From: Clostridium sp. UBA4548 | GTDB taxonomy: Bacteria > Bacillota > Clostridia > Clostridiales > Clostridiaceae | Direction: 5' to 3' | Assembly (NCBI RefSeq): GCF_002387895.1 | Contig: NZ_DGLI01000016.1 | Location: forward strand, 10,056 to 35,457 | DNA: 25,402 bases | Part shown: piece after piece, positions 17,013 to 24,999 of the stretch | How the letters are laid out: every line of letters starts with the position of its first letter | Position numbering within the stretch: position 1 is the first letter of the stretch | Made by a program: the position numbers and the translations under genes | The notes under the pieces: generated by a model | The model's database searches: none | What the model saw: only the letters and a program-made list of their open reading frames with translations | What the model was told of the DNA's origin: nothing

Positions 17013-17588
17013 ATGAAGGAAGTTAAAAGTATACTATTTATAGGAGTAGGAGGACAAGGTACTATCCTTGCTTCAAAAATATTATCTGAAGGACTTTTAA
17101 GACATGGATATGATGTTAAGATGTCAGAGGTTCATGGTATGGCTCAAAGAGGTGGAAGCGTAACTACTCAAGTAAGATTTGGAGAGAAGGTTTACTCACC
17201 ATTAATTGAAAAAGGAAAGGCTGATGTAATAGTTGCCTTTGAGAAAAGTGAAGCTTTAAGAGCACTTCCTTATTTAAAGGATGGAGGACACCTAGTTGTT
17301 AATGACTATGAAATCCATCCAGTCCCAGTTTTAATTGGAGAAGAAAAATATCCAGAGGGAGTTAGCGAAGAATTAAAAAACAGAATTCCTAATACCCTAA
17401 TAATTAATGCAGCTAAAATTGCTAAAGAGCTAGGAAATATTAAAGCGCAAAACGTAGTACTACTTGGAGCATTACTTAAGGCTTTAAACCTAGAAGAAAT
17501 CAAATGGGAAGATGTAGTTGCATCATTAGTTCCTGAAAAGGCAATTGAGCTTAATAAAAAAGCATTAAAAGCTGGAATGGAAGCATAA
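17013..17588 (+). CDS. iorB: Indolepyruvate:ferredoxin oxidoreductase, beta subunit
   Basis: The partner of IorA, belonging to the gamma-type domain family of 2-oxoacid:ferredoxin oxidoreductases. Residues near 8-25 hold FIGVGGQGTILASKIL, the characteristic glycine-rich start, followed by SEVHGMAQRGGSV and later NVVLLGALLKAL. About 191 residues, as expected. Upstream in-frame TTG and GTG codons exist, but ATG 17013 is preferred: it follows the iorA stop by one base and has GGTGA about five bases upstream, a typical coupled arrangement. A strong terminator follows. Confidence 0.94.
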   Translation: MKEVKSILFIGVGGQGTILASKILSEGLLRHGYDVKMSEVHGMAQRGGSVTTQVRFGEKVYSPLIEKGKADVIVAFEKSEALRALPYLKDGGHLVVNDYEIHPVPVLIGEEKYPEGVSEELKNRIPNTLIINAAKIAKELGNIKAQNVVLLGALLKALNLEEIKWEDVVASLVPEKAIELNKKALKAGMEA

Positions 17589-17605
17589 TAGATAAATAAA
17601 AATGT

Positions 17606-17671
17606 AACCCTAAGGGTTGTCACAGAAAAGCAAGGGATTTTTCTGTGACCTCACCTTGGGGTTGTTTTTTT
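17606..17671 (+). terminator. Strong two-stem Rho-independent terminator after iorB
   Basis: Outer arms AACCCTAAGG (17606-17615) and CCTTGGGGTT (17654-17663), one G-U pair, enclose inner arms GTCACAGAAAA and TTTTCTGTGAC. GTTTTTTT follows. This long stacked hairpin ends the ptb-ior unit 17 bases after iorB. Confidence 0.93.
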
Positions 17672-17821
17672 ATGGGAAGTGGAATGCTAACATAGGGTTA
17701 GTGTTTTTTATGCTTTGGAAGGATAATTCTCTTAAAATAAACATTTTATATTTACAAGCTTTGTTTATAGCTATGGATTGTAAAGTTCTGAAAGGATTTA
17801 TAAAATAATAACTTAATTACT

Positions 17822-17850
17822 TTAAAATTTGTCAAAATATTTGATATAAT
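17822..17850 (+). promoter_or_regulatory. Weak promoter candidate for the 17940 gene
   Basis: A perfect TATAAT at 17845-17850 lies 90 bases before the gene; 17 bases upstream is only TTAAAA, a poor -35. Nothing else is recognisable in 17672-17939, which is AT-rich non-coding DNA. Confidence 0.35.
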
Positions 17851-17939
17851 ATATACTATTAATAATATTGATAATAATAGATATATATTGAATAAATTAT
17901 AGAAGAAAATTGAAGGAAAGTAATTAAGGGGGAACTAAT

Positions 17940-18851
17940 ATGTCTATATATACAGTACCATCACCAGAGGTTATGAAGGTTGCAAGCAGTTATAAGAAAA
18001 CATTTGAAAGTGTTATGGCATCACAGCCAGCAATGCTCCATGGCAAATTATATAAAGAAGTAGTATTTAATAAAAAGGTTTTTGGAAAGTTTAGAGAGAA
18101 TCCAAAGGAATATTTATATTTAGATGAGAATAATGAGGTAGTTAATAATAAGAATACTATTGAAAGATTAGGTAGGTTATTCTTTTACATGGATGCCTTT
18201 TTTAGTCAAGATGATGATAGCATAATTAAAGCATTGCAAAGAGATGGCGATTTAGAAAAGACTAGCAATGACTTTGAAAATGCCATAGAAGCTTTACAAA
18301 TGATAAATAAAAGGGAAAAGAGTAAAAAACATAATAATATAGATAAAAACAAAAAAGAAGTTAAAAACTCCAAGGAAGAGGAGCCTGCAGTTAAAGGAGT
18401 AAAAGAAGTTGAAAATACTCTAACAAAGCTTAGTGCTTTAAGAATTAAGAATAATGAAAAGTTAAAGGTACTTCTAGATAAAATTGAGGAAGAGAAAGCA
18501 AAAAATGAATACTTTAATGAGCAAATGATAGAGGTTTTGATGCCCTACTATAGGGATGCTATGATTTGTAACTATGAAAAGATTCAATTAATTGCTAGTA
18601 ACTCAGCTTACTATAATGACATAAAAAAAATAGCAGAGAAGACAAGAAAAAACTATACCGTAAGATTTAATACTCGTAGCACAGAGCCTTTAATGAAGCT
18701 TCACTACACTATGGGATACTTTGAAAATCTTTTAAGATCCTATGGAACCATTGCTACAATGAATTATAATCAATACTTAAAGCTTGTAACCAACTCAGGA
18801 AAGACTAATGCAGAATATAAATTACTTGTGCTAAAAAATAAAGTTCAATAA
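17940..18851 (+). CDS. Unrecognised protein with a charged linker and probable coiled coil
   Basis: I do not recognise this 303-residue protein. Residues 1-115 look globular and helical (KTFESVMASQPAMLHGKLY near 20-38; FFYMDAFF near 81-88). A Lys/Glu/Asn-rich hydrophilic linker spans about 122-155. From about 155 to 225 the sequence has the heptad feel of a coiled coil (LSALRIKNNEKLKVLLDKI). The C-terminal third is helical and aromatic-rich (YYNDI, LHYTMGYFENLL). There is no signal peptide, membrane segment or Cys cluster, so it is probably cytosolic. The start is good (AAGGGGGAA before ATG 17940). It stands alone between the ior terminator and a convergent decarboxylase. No function is proposed. 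Confidence 0.8.
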   Translation: MSIYTVPSPEVMKVASSYKKTFESVMASQPAMLHGKLYKEVVFNKKVFGKFRENPKEYLYLDENNEVVNNKNTIERLGRLFFYMDAFFSQDDDSIIKALQRDGDLEKTSNDFENAIEALQMINKREKSKKHNNIDKNKKEVKNSKEEEPAVKGVKEVENTLTKLSALRIKNNEKLKVLLDKIEEEKAKNEYFNEQMIEVLMPYYRDAMICNYEKIQLIASNSAYYNDIKKIAEKTRKNYTVRFNTRSTEPLMKLHYTMGYFENLLRSYGTIATMNYNQYLKLVTNSGKTNAEYKLLVLKNKVQ

Positions 18852-18941
18852 GTAAAAGTTGTGTTTAAAGTTAGAATTGCTAAAGTAAGCTAATAAATGG
18901 AACTACAATACTGAAAATGGAATAATAGTAATAAGAAATAA

Positions 18942-18973
18942 AAAAGCTATCAAGAAAATACTTGATAGCTTTT
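18942..18973. terminator. Bidirectional terminator between convergent genes
   Basis: AAAAGCTATCAAG (18942-18954), loop AAAATA, then CTTGATAGCTTTT (18961-18973). The arms are perfect and carry A- and T-runs on both sides, so it can serve both the unrecognised gene on the plus strand and the decarboxylase gene, which ends five bases away on the minus strand. Confidence 0.88.
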
Positions 18974-18977
18974 AATA

Positions 18978-20474
18978 TTATTCTACATTGATATAAACAG
19001 CATCTTCCGCTTTAACTACTCTGATGTACTCAACCTCTGGGTCTTCTGTTCCTTGAACATATAGCCCAGTGTCTTTTAATCTTTGAACATAATCTACTAT
19101 GTCAGAGCTGATTTTCTCACCAGGGCATAATATTGGAATTCCAGGAGGATAAGCCATTAGGAACTCTCCACTAATCATACCTACACTGTCCTTAATTCTA
19201 ACAGGAGTTTTAACGCTGTTAAAGGCCTCACTTGGTATTTGAATTTGTTCTGGAATTTCTGGGATATCTATAAAGTCTGCCTTAGCACTTCCTTTTCCAT
19301 AGTACTCATTACTAATTTCCCTTAAAGCACTAAGTAATTTTTCCATACCTTCAGGAGTATCACCAAAGGAACCTACAATAAGTACGTTGTAAAGGTCAGA
19401 AAGCTCCATTTGAATATGATATTTATTAGATAATATCATATCTAAATCATAGCCTGTAATTCCTAAGTCTCTGCAGGTTATAGTTATTTTTGTTGGGTCG
19501 AAGGCATAAGCACCTGGCCTTCCTAAAATTTCTTCACCAAAACAATAGAAACCAGGGATTTTATTTACTTCATCCCTAACATAGTTAGAAAGCTCTATAG
19601 TTTTATCAAGGAGCTCTTTCCCTTCAAGGGCAATTTGTCTTCTTGCAGTATCTAAGGATGCCATAAGAATATATGAAGGAGAAGTAGTGTGCATTAAGTT
19701 AAGTACTTGTTTTACTCTTGGTATGCTAATACGTTTTGAACGAACTTGAAGCAGTGAACCTTGAGTTAATGCACCAATAATTTTATGAGTACTTTGTGCA
19801 CATATATCTGCACCAGCTTCCATAGCTGAAACTGGTAGTTTTTCATTAAAGTTAAGGTGAGGACCGTGTGCCTCATCTACTATTAAAGGAATATCATATT
19901 CATGAACTATATCAGCAATCTTACTGATATCTGTAGACACTCCATAATAAGTAGGATTAATTATAAGTACTGCTTTTGCATCAGGGTGCTCTTCTAAAGT
20001 TGCTTTAACTGTTTCTGGAGTTACACCATGAGCTACACCAATTTGTTTATCAAGCTCAGGTTGCATGTATACTGGAATTGCTCCAGCTAGAATAATTCCG
20101 CCAGTAATGGATTTATGTACATTTCTTGGAATTATTATTTTATCTCCTGCACCAACTACAGAAAGAATCATAGCTTGTATAGCTCCAGAAGTACCGTGTA
20201 CAGAAAAAAAGCAAGCATCAGAGCCATAGGCGTCTGCAGCCAATTCTTGTGCTTTTTTTATTGGACCTGTTGGATGATGGTAGCTATCCACAAGCTTAAA
20301 AACTGTCACATCAATTTTGAATGGGTTTTCTCCCATAAAATCTTTAAATTCTTTATCTACTCCTACTCCTTTTTTATGTCCAGGAACATGAAAAGGAAGA
20401 GTTTCTCTATTTACATATTCCATTAAGGCATCAAAAAGTGGCGTTTCGTTTTGGTTTAGCTTATACAATTCCAT
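18978..20474 (-). CDS. Orn/Lys/Arg decarboxylase family protein (SpeA-like)
   Basis: A pyridoxal-phosphate enzyme of the major Orn/Lys/Arg decarboxylase family, 498 residues, matching the short Firmicute type such as Bacillus SpeA (arginine decarboxylase) and lacking the N-terminal wing domain of the long enterobacterial forms. Features in order: FHVPGHKKG near 28-36, SVHGTSGAIQA around 92-102, IVDEAHGPH near 198-206, and AQSTHK with K231 as the cofactor-binding lysine, followed by GALTQGS. The C-terminal domain contains AYPPGIPILCPGE. Substrate among arginine, lysine and ornithine cannot be decided from motifs; arginine leading to agmatine and polyamines is the usual assignment. ATG 20474 has AGAGGG just upstream. 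Gene orientation is opposite to its neighbours on both sides, so it is transcribed alone. Confidence 0.92.
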   Translation of the reverse strand: MELYKLNQNETPLFDALMEYVNRETLPFHVPGHKKGVGVDKEFKDFMGENPFKIDVTVFKLVDSYHHPTGPIKKAQELAADAYGSDACFFSVHGTSGAIQAMILSVVGAGDKIIIPRNVHKSITGGIILAGAIPVYMQPELDKQIGVAHGVTPETVKATLEEHPDAKAVLIINPTYYGVSTDISKIADIVHEYDIPLIVDEAHGPHLNFNEKLPVSAMEAGADICAQSTHKIIGALTQGSLLQVRSKRISIPRVKQVLNLMHTTSPSYILMASLDTARRQIALEGKELLDKTIELSNYVRDEVNKIPGFYCFGEEILGRPGAYAFDPTKITITCRDLGITGYDLDMILSNKYHIQMELSDLYNVLIVGSFGDTPEGMEKLLSALREISNEYYGKGSAKADFIDIPEIPEQIQIPSEAFNSVKTPVRIKDSVGMISGEFLMAYPPGIPILCPGEKISSDIVDYVQRLKDTGLYVQGTEDPEVEYIRVVKAEDAVYINVE

Positions 20475-20888
20475 ACCCTCTTTCTATATTCTTTCAATTG
20501 GTGTAATATAATTATTATAGTTAAATTATGAAATAATCATTAGTTTTATGTATATAGATTTTCAGTTCAAATAAAATACATTAATTGAATAAATAATTTT
20601 ACATAAATAAAATAAATAATTGAATAAATAAAACATCAAACACAGGATTTTATTTAAATACTATTTATATATATACACATAAAACAAATTAATTATAAAT
20701 TAATATCTTTGGGATTGCAATAAAATTTTCACTTTGTTTATAATATTAAATATACTGTATATTTCTAGTATAATAATCAATTCTATGGTAATATAGAAAG
20801 TCAGAGAAAAATTAGTTTATATATAAGTAATAAAGGTTATTTTTTTATTATTTGTATAAAAATATTCAAACATATAGGATGGTGGAAT
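20475..20888. other. Divergent AT-rich intergenic region
   Basis: These 414 bases separate the decarboxylase (minus) and TPR gene (plus). I see no open frame or RNA. Apart from the plus-strand promoter listed separately, the sequence is a long run of A/T. A minus-strand promoter for the decarboxylase must lie here, but no hexamer pair was convincing. Confidence 0.6.
20715..20744 (+). promoter_or_regulatory. Sigma-A-type promoter candidate for the TPR-tagA unit
   Basis: TTGCAA (20715-20720), an 18-base spacer and TATAAT (20739-20744). Transcription would start near 20751, giving a leader of about 140 bases. In DNA this AT-rich chance matches are common. Confidence 0.5.
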
Positions 20889-21956
20889 ATGAGTATTGAA
20901 AGTTATTTATTGGAGAAACTATCAAAAGTATTATTCTTGGAAATAAAAAAGGAAAGTAAGATAAATGATTTTAAATTTGTTGAAAATACATTTCTTCCAG
21001 TAAGAGGAGATGAAATTGTTGATAAGGCAAAAGCAGGAGAAAATCTAGAACATATACCTGTAAATATGTTTATCGAGGGAATGTTTTATGTTTTAGGTGC
21101 TGATAAAGAATTTAAATTTAATGAAACTTATAAAAAGCTAATACAACATGTACCAAATAGCGATAGATTCATTAAGGGAATAATTTTTAAGTATATTAAA
21201 GAAGAAAAATATGAAGATGCTTACATATTGCTAAGAGGGCTATTAGAGATGGATGAAAGCAAGGAAGTTTTCGACAAAGCCTTGCTACTTGTAGATGCTC
21301 TTAGAAATAAAAATAATAATTTTAAAGATGAAGAATTAAACTTAATACAAAGGGGAAAAGGAATAAGTAATTATACAAAACCTTATTACTACGAAGCTTT
21401 AATTAAAAGAGATGATAAGGATTTTCAGGGAGCTTTATATGCAGTTAATCAATATATATCTCTAGGAGGTCAGGTTACAGAAGAGGTTTCAGAACTAAAA
21501 ACTTCCTTAAATACTATTACTGAGTATGATAAAGGTAAAGAAATGGTGTACGAAGCCCCTAAAGAAGCACTTAAAATTTTACTTCCTCTTGTAGATACCT
21601 TAGGAGATAGTGCAGAAATTTACTATTTTATAGCTGTAGCTTATAGAGTTTTGGAAAACTTTGAGAAAGCTGTATACTATTTAAATGAAGCTTTAGCAAT
21701 AAGTAGTGATTACATAGAAGTAGTCAATGAACTTGGAATTAATCATGCTTGCTTAGGAAATTATGATTTTGCAATTCAGTATTTTAGAAAAGCTTTTGAA
21801 GTTACTAAATCAATAGAAATTTGCACAAATTTAATTATGTGTTATATTAATATTAATGATACAACACAAGCAAAACTTCACTTAGAAATAGCCAAAAAGT
21901 TAGACTCAAAGGATGAAATAGTATTAGAACTTGAGGGAATTTTAAGTAAAAGCTAA
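20889..21956 (+). CDS. Tetratricopeptide-repeat protein
   Basis: A 355-residue helical-repeat protein. Clear TPR units lie in the C-terminal part, about residues 240-340: AEIYYFIAVAYRVLENFEKAVYYLNEALAIS... and VVNELGINHACLGNYDFAIQYFRKAFEV show the paired helices with Gly/Ala/Tyr/Ala-Pro-type spacing. Residues 100-200 look like degenerate repeats (EKYEDAYILLRGLLEM). The N-terminal 90 residues are not recognised. TPRs hold protein-protein contacts; no catalytic motif, signal peptide or membrane segment is seen. GGTGG lies before ATG 20889. A glycosyltransferase gene follows after 46 bases on the same strand, so co-expression is likely, and a scaffold role in surface-polymer synthesis is possible but unproven. 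Confidence 0.85.
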   Translation: MSIESYLLEKLSKVLFLEIKKESKINDFKFVENTFLPVRGDEIVDKAKAGENLEHIPVNMFIEGMFYVLGADKEFKFNETYKKLIQHVPNSDRFIKGIIFKYIKEEKYEDAYILLRGLLEMDESKEVFDKALLLVDALRNKNNNFKDEELNLIQRGKGISNYTKPYYYEALIKRDDKDFQGALYAVNQYISLGGQVTEEVSELKTSLNTITEYDKGKEMVYEAPKEALKILLPLVDTLGDSAEIYYFIAVAYRVLENFEKAVYYLNEALAISSDYIEVVNELGINHACLGNYDFAIQYFRKAFEVTKSIEICTNLIMCYININDTTQAKLHLEIAKKLDSKDEIVLELEGILSKS

Positions 21957-22002
21957 AATATCATAAGTTTTATAAATTTATGAGGAAAACTTGGAGGATT
22001 CA

Positions 22003-22710
22003 ATGAGTACTAAATTACTTAATTATAATATTTATTCAGATACAAAATCAAATCTTATAAATGAAATCTTTAAATATGAAAAGGTTCATATTGTTTCAGG
22101 GAATCCAGAGGTTCTGTTTCAAGGTTTAAACAATGAAAGTTTATTTCGAAATTTTACCTCAGATAATGCAATAATAATACCTGATGGAGTTGGAACAATT
22201 ATAGCAGCAAAAATGGTAAAACAACCTGTAAAAGAAAAAACTGCTGGTATAGAAGTTATGGATGAAATTGTAAGACGTTGTGCAGAAACCAACAAAGGAA
22301 TTTATTTAGTTGGAGCATCTCAGGAAATAATAGAGCAGTGCGTGTTAAATTTAAAGAAAAAATATCCAGACCTTAATATATTAGGGTATCATAATGGATT
22401 TTTTGATCAGGAAAATTGTGATGATATAATTGGTGATATAAAAGAAAAGAGCCCATATGCCTTATTTGTAGCTATGGGAGCACCAAGGCAGGAAAACTTT
22501 ATCATTAAATATATGGATGAATTACCATGTAAGGTATTTATGGGTGTGGGAGGAAGCTTTGATGTAATTGCAGGAAAAGTAAACAGAGCACCCAAGTGGA
22601 TGATTAATATAGGTTTAGAGTGGTTTTATAGGGTTGCAAAAGAACCTTGGAGAGTTAAAAGGTTATCTTCTATACCTAAGTTTTTAATTCAAGTTATAAA
22701 AGAAAAGTAA
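22003..22710 (+). CDS. tagA: WecG/TagA/CpsF-family (GT26) glycosyltransferase
   Basis: GT26 enzymes add a sugar to a lipid-linked precursor at the cytoplasmic membrane face. TagA transfers N-acetylmannosamine from UDP-ManNAc to undecaprenyl-PP-GlcNAc, the committed step of wall teichoic acid linkage-unit synthesis. About 235 residues, full length for the family. Visible hallmarks: SGNPEVLFQGL near 32-42, PDGVG with D61 in the position of the catalytic Asp of TagA, GIYLVGA near 100, FVAMGAPRQE near 155-165, MGVGGSFDVIAGKVNRAP near 182-200, and the C-terminal LEWFYRVAKEPWR. An in-frame TTG at 21991 precedes it, but ATG 22003 has GGAGG six bases upstream and is preferred. No other tag genes are near, so the acceptor polymer may be something other than teichoic acid. 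A terminator follows. Confidence 0.9.
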   Translation: MSTKLLNYNIYSDTKSNLINEIFKYEKVHIVSGNPEVLFQGLNNESLFRNFTSDNAIIIPDGVGTIIAAKMVKQPVKEKTAGIEVMDEIVRRCAETNKGIYLVGASQEIIEQCVLNLKKKYPDLNILGYHNGFFDQENCDDIIGDIKEKSPYALFVAMGAPRQENFIIKYMDELPCKVFMGVGGSFDVIAGKVNRAPKWMINIGLEWFYRVAKEPWRVKRLSSIPKFLIQVIKEK

Positions 22711-22717
22711 TAAGACC

Positions 22718-22752
22718 AAATAAAGTATAGGTGAAACCTATACTTTATTTTA
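22718..22752 (+). terminator. Terminator after tagA
   Basis: AAATAAAGTATAGGT (22718-22732), loop GAA, then the exact complement ACCTATACTTTATTT (22736-22750) and a short T-rich tail. The 15-base stem is perfect but AT-rich, and the tail is weak, so some read-through into the next glycosyltransferase gene is likely. Confidence 0.75.
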
Positions 22753-22786
22753 TAAGTTAGTTATATATTTTATAGAGGTGGATGTT

Positions 22787-23881
22787 ATGAAGATTTTACA
22801 TGTAATAGCTGGGGATGATAATGGTGGAGCGGGAAATCATGTTCTTAATATATGCAATGAAAAAAACCAGGCTTTTTATAATGAAATAGCCTTTTTAGGA
22901 AAAGGAATTTTATATGATAAGGCAATAAGTAAGAACATAAAAAATGAAGTGTTTAAAAAAGCTACAAAGAATTTACCATTAATAGATTATATAAATAAAA
23001 GTGATTGCCATTTAGTTGTTTTTCATGGAGCAAGAACTTCCTTGATACATTTAATTTATAGGTCAAGGATAAATAAAAAAACTGTAGCTACTATACACAG
23101 TGATTTTAGATATGATTTTTTGAATAGCAAAATAAAATTATTATTATTTACTCCATTAAGTATATTAGGATTAAAAACCTTTAAAAACTACATTACTATT
23201 TCTAATAATTTAAAACTTTTATTAGAAGAAAAAAGTTTTAAAGGGGGTAAGTTTGTAGTAAATAATGCTATTGATATTGAAGGAATTAAGCGAAAAGAAA
23301 CAGAAGAAAGCATAAGAAATAAATATCACATTTCTAAAGAAGATTTTGTCTTTGGAATGGTGGGGAGATTTCATCCAATAAAAAATCACATAAACGTCAT
23401 TGAAGCCTTTTCAAGATTTATTAAGGAAGGCAATAAGGGTAAGCTGCTTTTAATTGGCGATGGTGATTTAAGAGGGGAAGTTGAAAAGAAAATAAAAGGT
23501 AGTGGATTAGAAAAAAGTATATTCATTACAGGCTTTGTGGATAATCCTATAGATTATTTAAAGCTTTGTGATTGTTCTATAATAGCATCCTTCAGTGAAG
23601 GTGGAGCACCTCCATTAGTAATGTTAGAAGCAGCCTATGTAAAAGTGCCAGTAATGGCAACTAAAGTAGGGGATTTGGAGCGTATTCTTGAAAAGCAGTG
23701 TGGCTATATAATAAAAGATCAAAGTAGTGAAGCTATATATGAAACCATGAAAAAGGCTTATGAGGATCAAGAAATTCAAGTTAAAGGAGAAAATGGTGAA
23801 AGGTTACTCTATGAAAGATTTACCCTAGAAAATTTTTGGGCAACCTATGAAGCTATATATAAAAACATAATTAATGGTTAG
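22787..23881 (+). CDS. Family GT4-type glycosyltransferase
   Basis: A 364-residue GT-B fold glycosyltransferase. N-terminal half: ILHVIAGDDNGGAGNHVL with the glycine-rich acceptor-side loop, then VVFHGARTS near 76. C-terminal donor-binding half: FGMVGRFHPIKNH near 188, LLLIGDGDLR near 220, and SEGGAPPLVMLEAAYVKVPV near 270-290, the Glu-x7-Glu type nucleotide-sugar motif of retaining GT4 enzymes. No membrane segment; such enzymes act at the inner face of the membrane. Donor and acceptor sugars are not predictable. In-frame GTG 22778 exists, but ATG 22787 follows GAGGTGG at proper distance and is preferred. It lies 36 bases after the tagA terminator and probably serves the same surface polysaccharide or glycolipid. 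Confidence 0.88.
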   Translation: MKILHVIAGDDNGGAGNHVLNICNEKNQAFYNEIAFLGKGILYDKAISKNIKNEVFKKATKNLPLIDYINKSDCHLVVFHGARTSLIHLIYRSRINKKTVATIHSDFRYDFLNSKIKLLLFTPLSILGLKTFKNYITISNNLKLLLEEKSFKGGKFVVNNAIDIEGIKRKETEESIRNKYHISKEDFVFGMVGRFHPIKNHINVIEAFSRFIKEGNKGKLLLIGDGDLRGEVEKKIKGSGLEKSIFITGFVDNPIDYLKLCDCSIIASFSEGGAPPLVMLEAAYVKVPVMATKVGDLERILEKQCGYIIKDQSSEAIYETMKKAYEDQEIQVKGENGERLLYERFTLENFWATYEAIYKNIING

Positions 23882-23897
23882 GAAAATTAATGGAATA

Positions 23898-23936
23898 ACT
23901 ATAAGAAGTGTAAATTATTATAGTGATTTTTCTTTT
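23898..23936 (+). terminator. Weak terminator candidate after the GT4 gene
   Basis: ACTATAA (23898-23904) pairs with TTATAGT (23918-23924) over a 13-base loop, followed by GATTTTTCTTTT. The stem is short and AT-only apart from one pair, so support is modest. Confidence 0.35.
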
Positions 23937-24061
23937 AAATATTTTGTATTCTCTAGATTTATAATGTAATGATATAGATAATAATGTATAATAAGGTAGG
24001 AGATAGCTACTTTAACAAACACATTGAAAGTCTATAATAAAAGAATTTATTGGAGGACAAA

Positions 24062-24931
24062 ATGGGGAAAAACGACAAACTAAATGGGGTATTATATATA
24101 ATTTTATCTGCAGTTTCTTTTGGAATTATGCCTATATTAGCAAAGTTAGCATATAACGGAGGAGCCAATACTATAACTACGCTATTTTTGAGGTTTTTAT
24201 TTGCCTCTTTAATGATATTTTACTATTTGAAGACTAATAAAATATCAATGAAGTTAAATAAAAGTCAAGTTAAGTTAGTAATTATACTTGGTATTGCAGG
24301 GTACTCATTGACTTCAGCCACTTTGTTCATGGCTTATAACTATATATCAGTAGGTATGGCTACTATGCTTCTTTATACTTATCCAGCTATAGTTACTTTA
24401 TTTTCAACTATAATTTTTAAAGAAAAAGTACAATTAAAGAAAATAGTATGCCTGCTTTTATCAATAGGTGGTATCTTTACTATGATAGAGGTAGGAGGAA
24501 CTACATATAATCCTATGGGAATACTCTTAGGACTACTTTCTTCCTTATGTTATTCACTATATGTTTTAGGAGCCTCTCACAAAGAAATTAAAGCCATAAA
24601 TAGTTATGTGATGACCTTTTATGTATCGCTTCTTGCGGCAGGTTCTGAACTTATATTTGGAGTAGCTACTAATACCCTTAATTTCAATATAGAGTTTTAT
24701 AGCTTTATTGCTATATTACTGCTAGCCTTTATATCTACGGTAGTTGCGTTAATGGCATTCTTACAAGGGGTAAAAATCATTGGGTCCTCTAATGCAGCTA
24801 TATTTAGCACCTTAGAACCTATAGTAAGCCTTATTCTAGGTGTATTGATACTTAAAGAAGCTTTAACTTTAAGAGTAGTTTTCGGAAGCATATTAATAAT
24901 TGCTTCAATGATCATCTTGGCTAAAGAATAA
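24062..24931 (+). CDS. EamA/DMT-family membrane transporter
   Basis: About 289 residues of alternating hydrophobic segments consistent with ten transmembrane helices in two EamA repeats, the first starting at LYIILSAVSFGIMPILAKLAY and the second at GILLGLLSSLCYSLYVLGA near residue 155. The short positively charged N terminus is probably cytoplasmic. Typical EamA features are visible: a Pro-containing helix 1, SVGMATMLLYTYPAIVTLFS in the first repeat and SSNAAIFSTLEPIVSLILGV in the second. Members export or import small metabolites (amino acids, nucleosides, sugars); the substrate here is unknown. An in-frame TTG at 24050 precedes it, but ATG 24062 follows GGAGG by five bases and is preferred. 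It stands alone, 180 bases after the GT4 gene and just before an IS3 remnant. Confidence 0.9.
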   Translation: MGKNDKLNGVLYIILSAVSFGIMPILAKLAYNGGANTITTLFLRFLFASLMIFYYLKTNKISMKLNKSQVKLVIILGIAGYSLTSATLFMAYNYISVGMATMLLYTYPAIVTLFSTIIFKEKVQLKKIVCLLLSIGGIFTMIEVGGTTYNPMGILLGLLSSLCYSLYVLGASHKEIKAINSYVMTFYVSLLAAGSELIFGVATNTLNFNIEFYSFIAILLLAFISTVVALMAFLQGVKIIGSSNAAIFSTLEPIVSLILGVLILKEALTLRVVFGSILIIASMIILAKE

Positions 24932-24999
24932 GAATTTTATAATAAAAAGTCTAGGTTTTTGAAACCGGATCCTATATCAAGGACACTATAAAAAGAGAG

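Noticed and set aside
17617..17808. 63-codon open frame after iorB
   Set aside because: It starts inside a strong terminator hairpin, has no ribosome site and resembles nothing.
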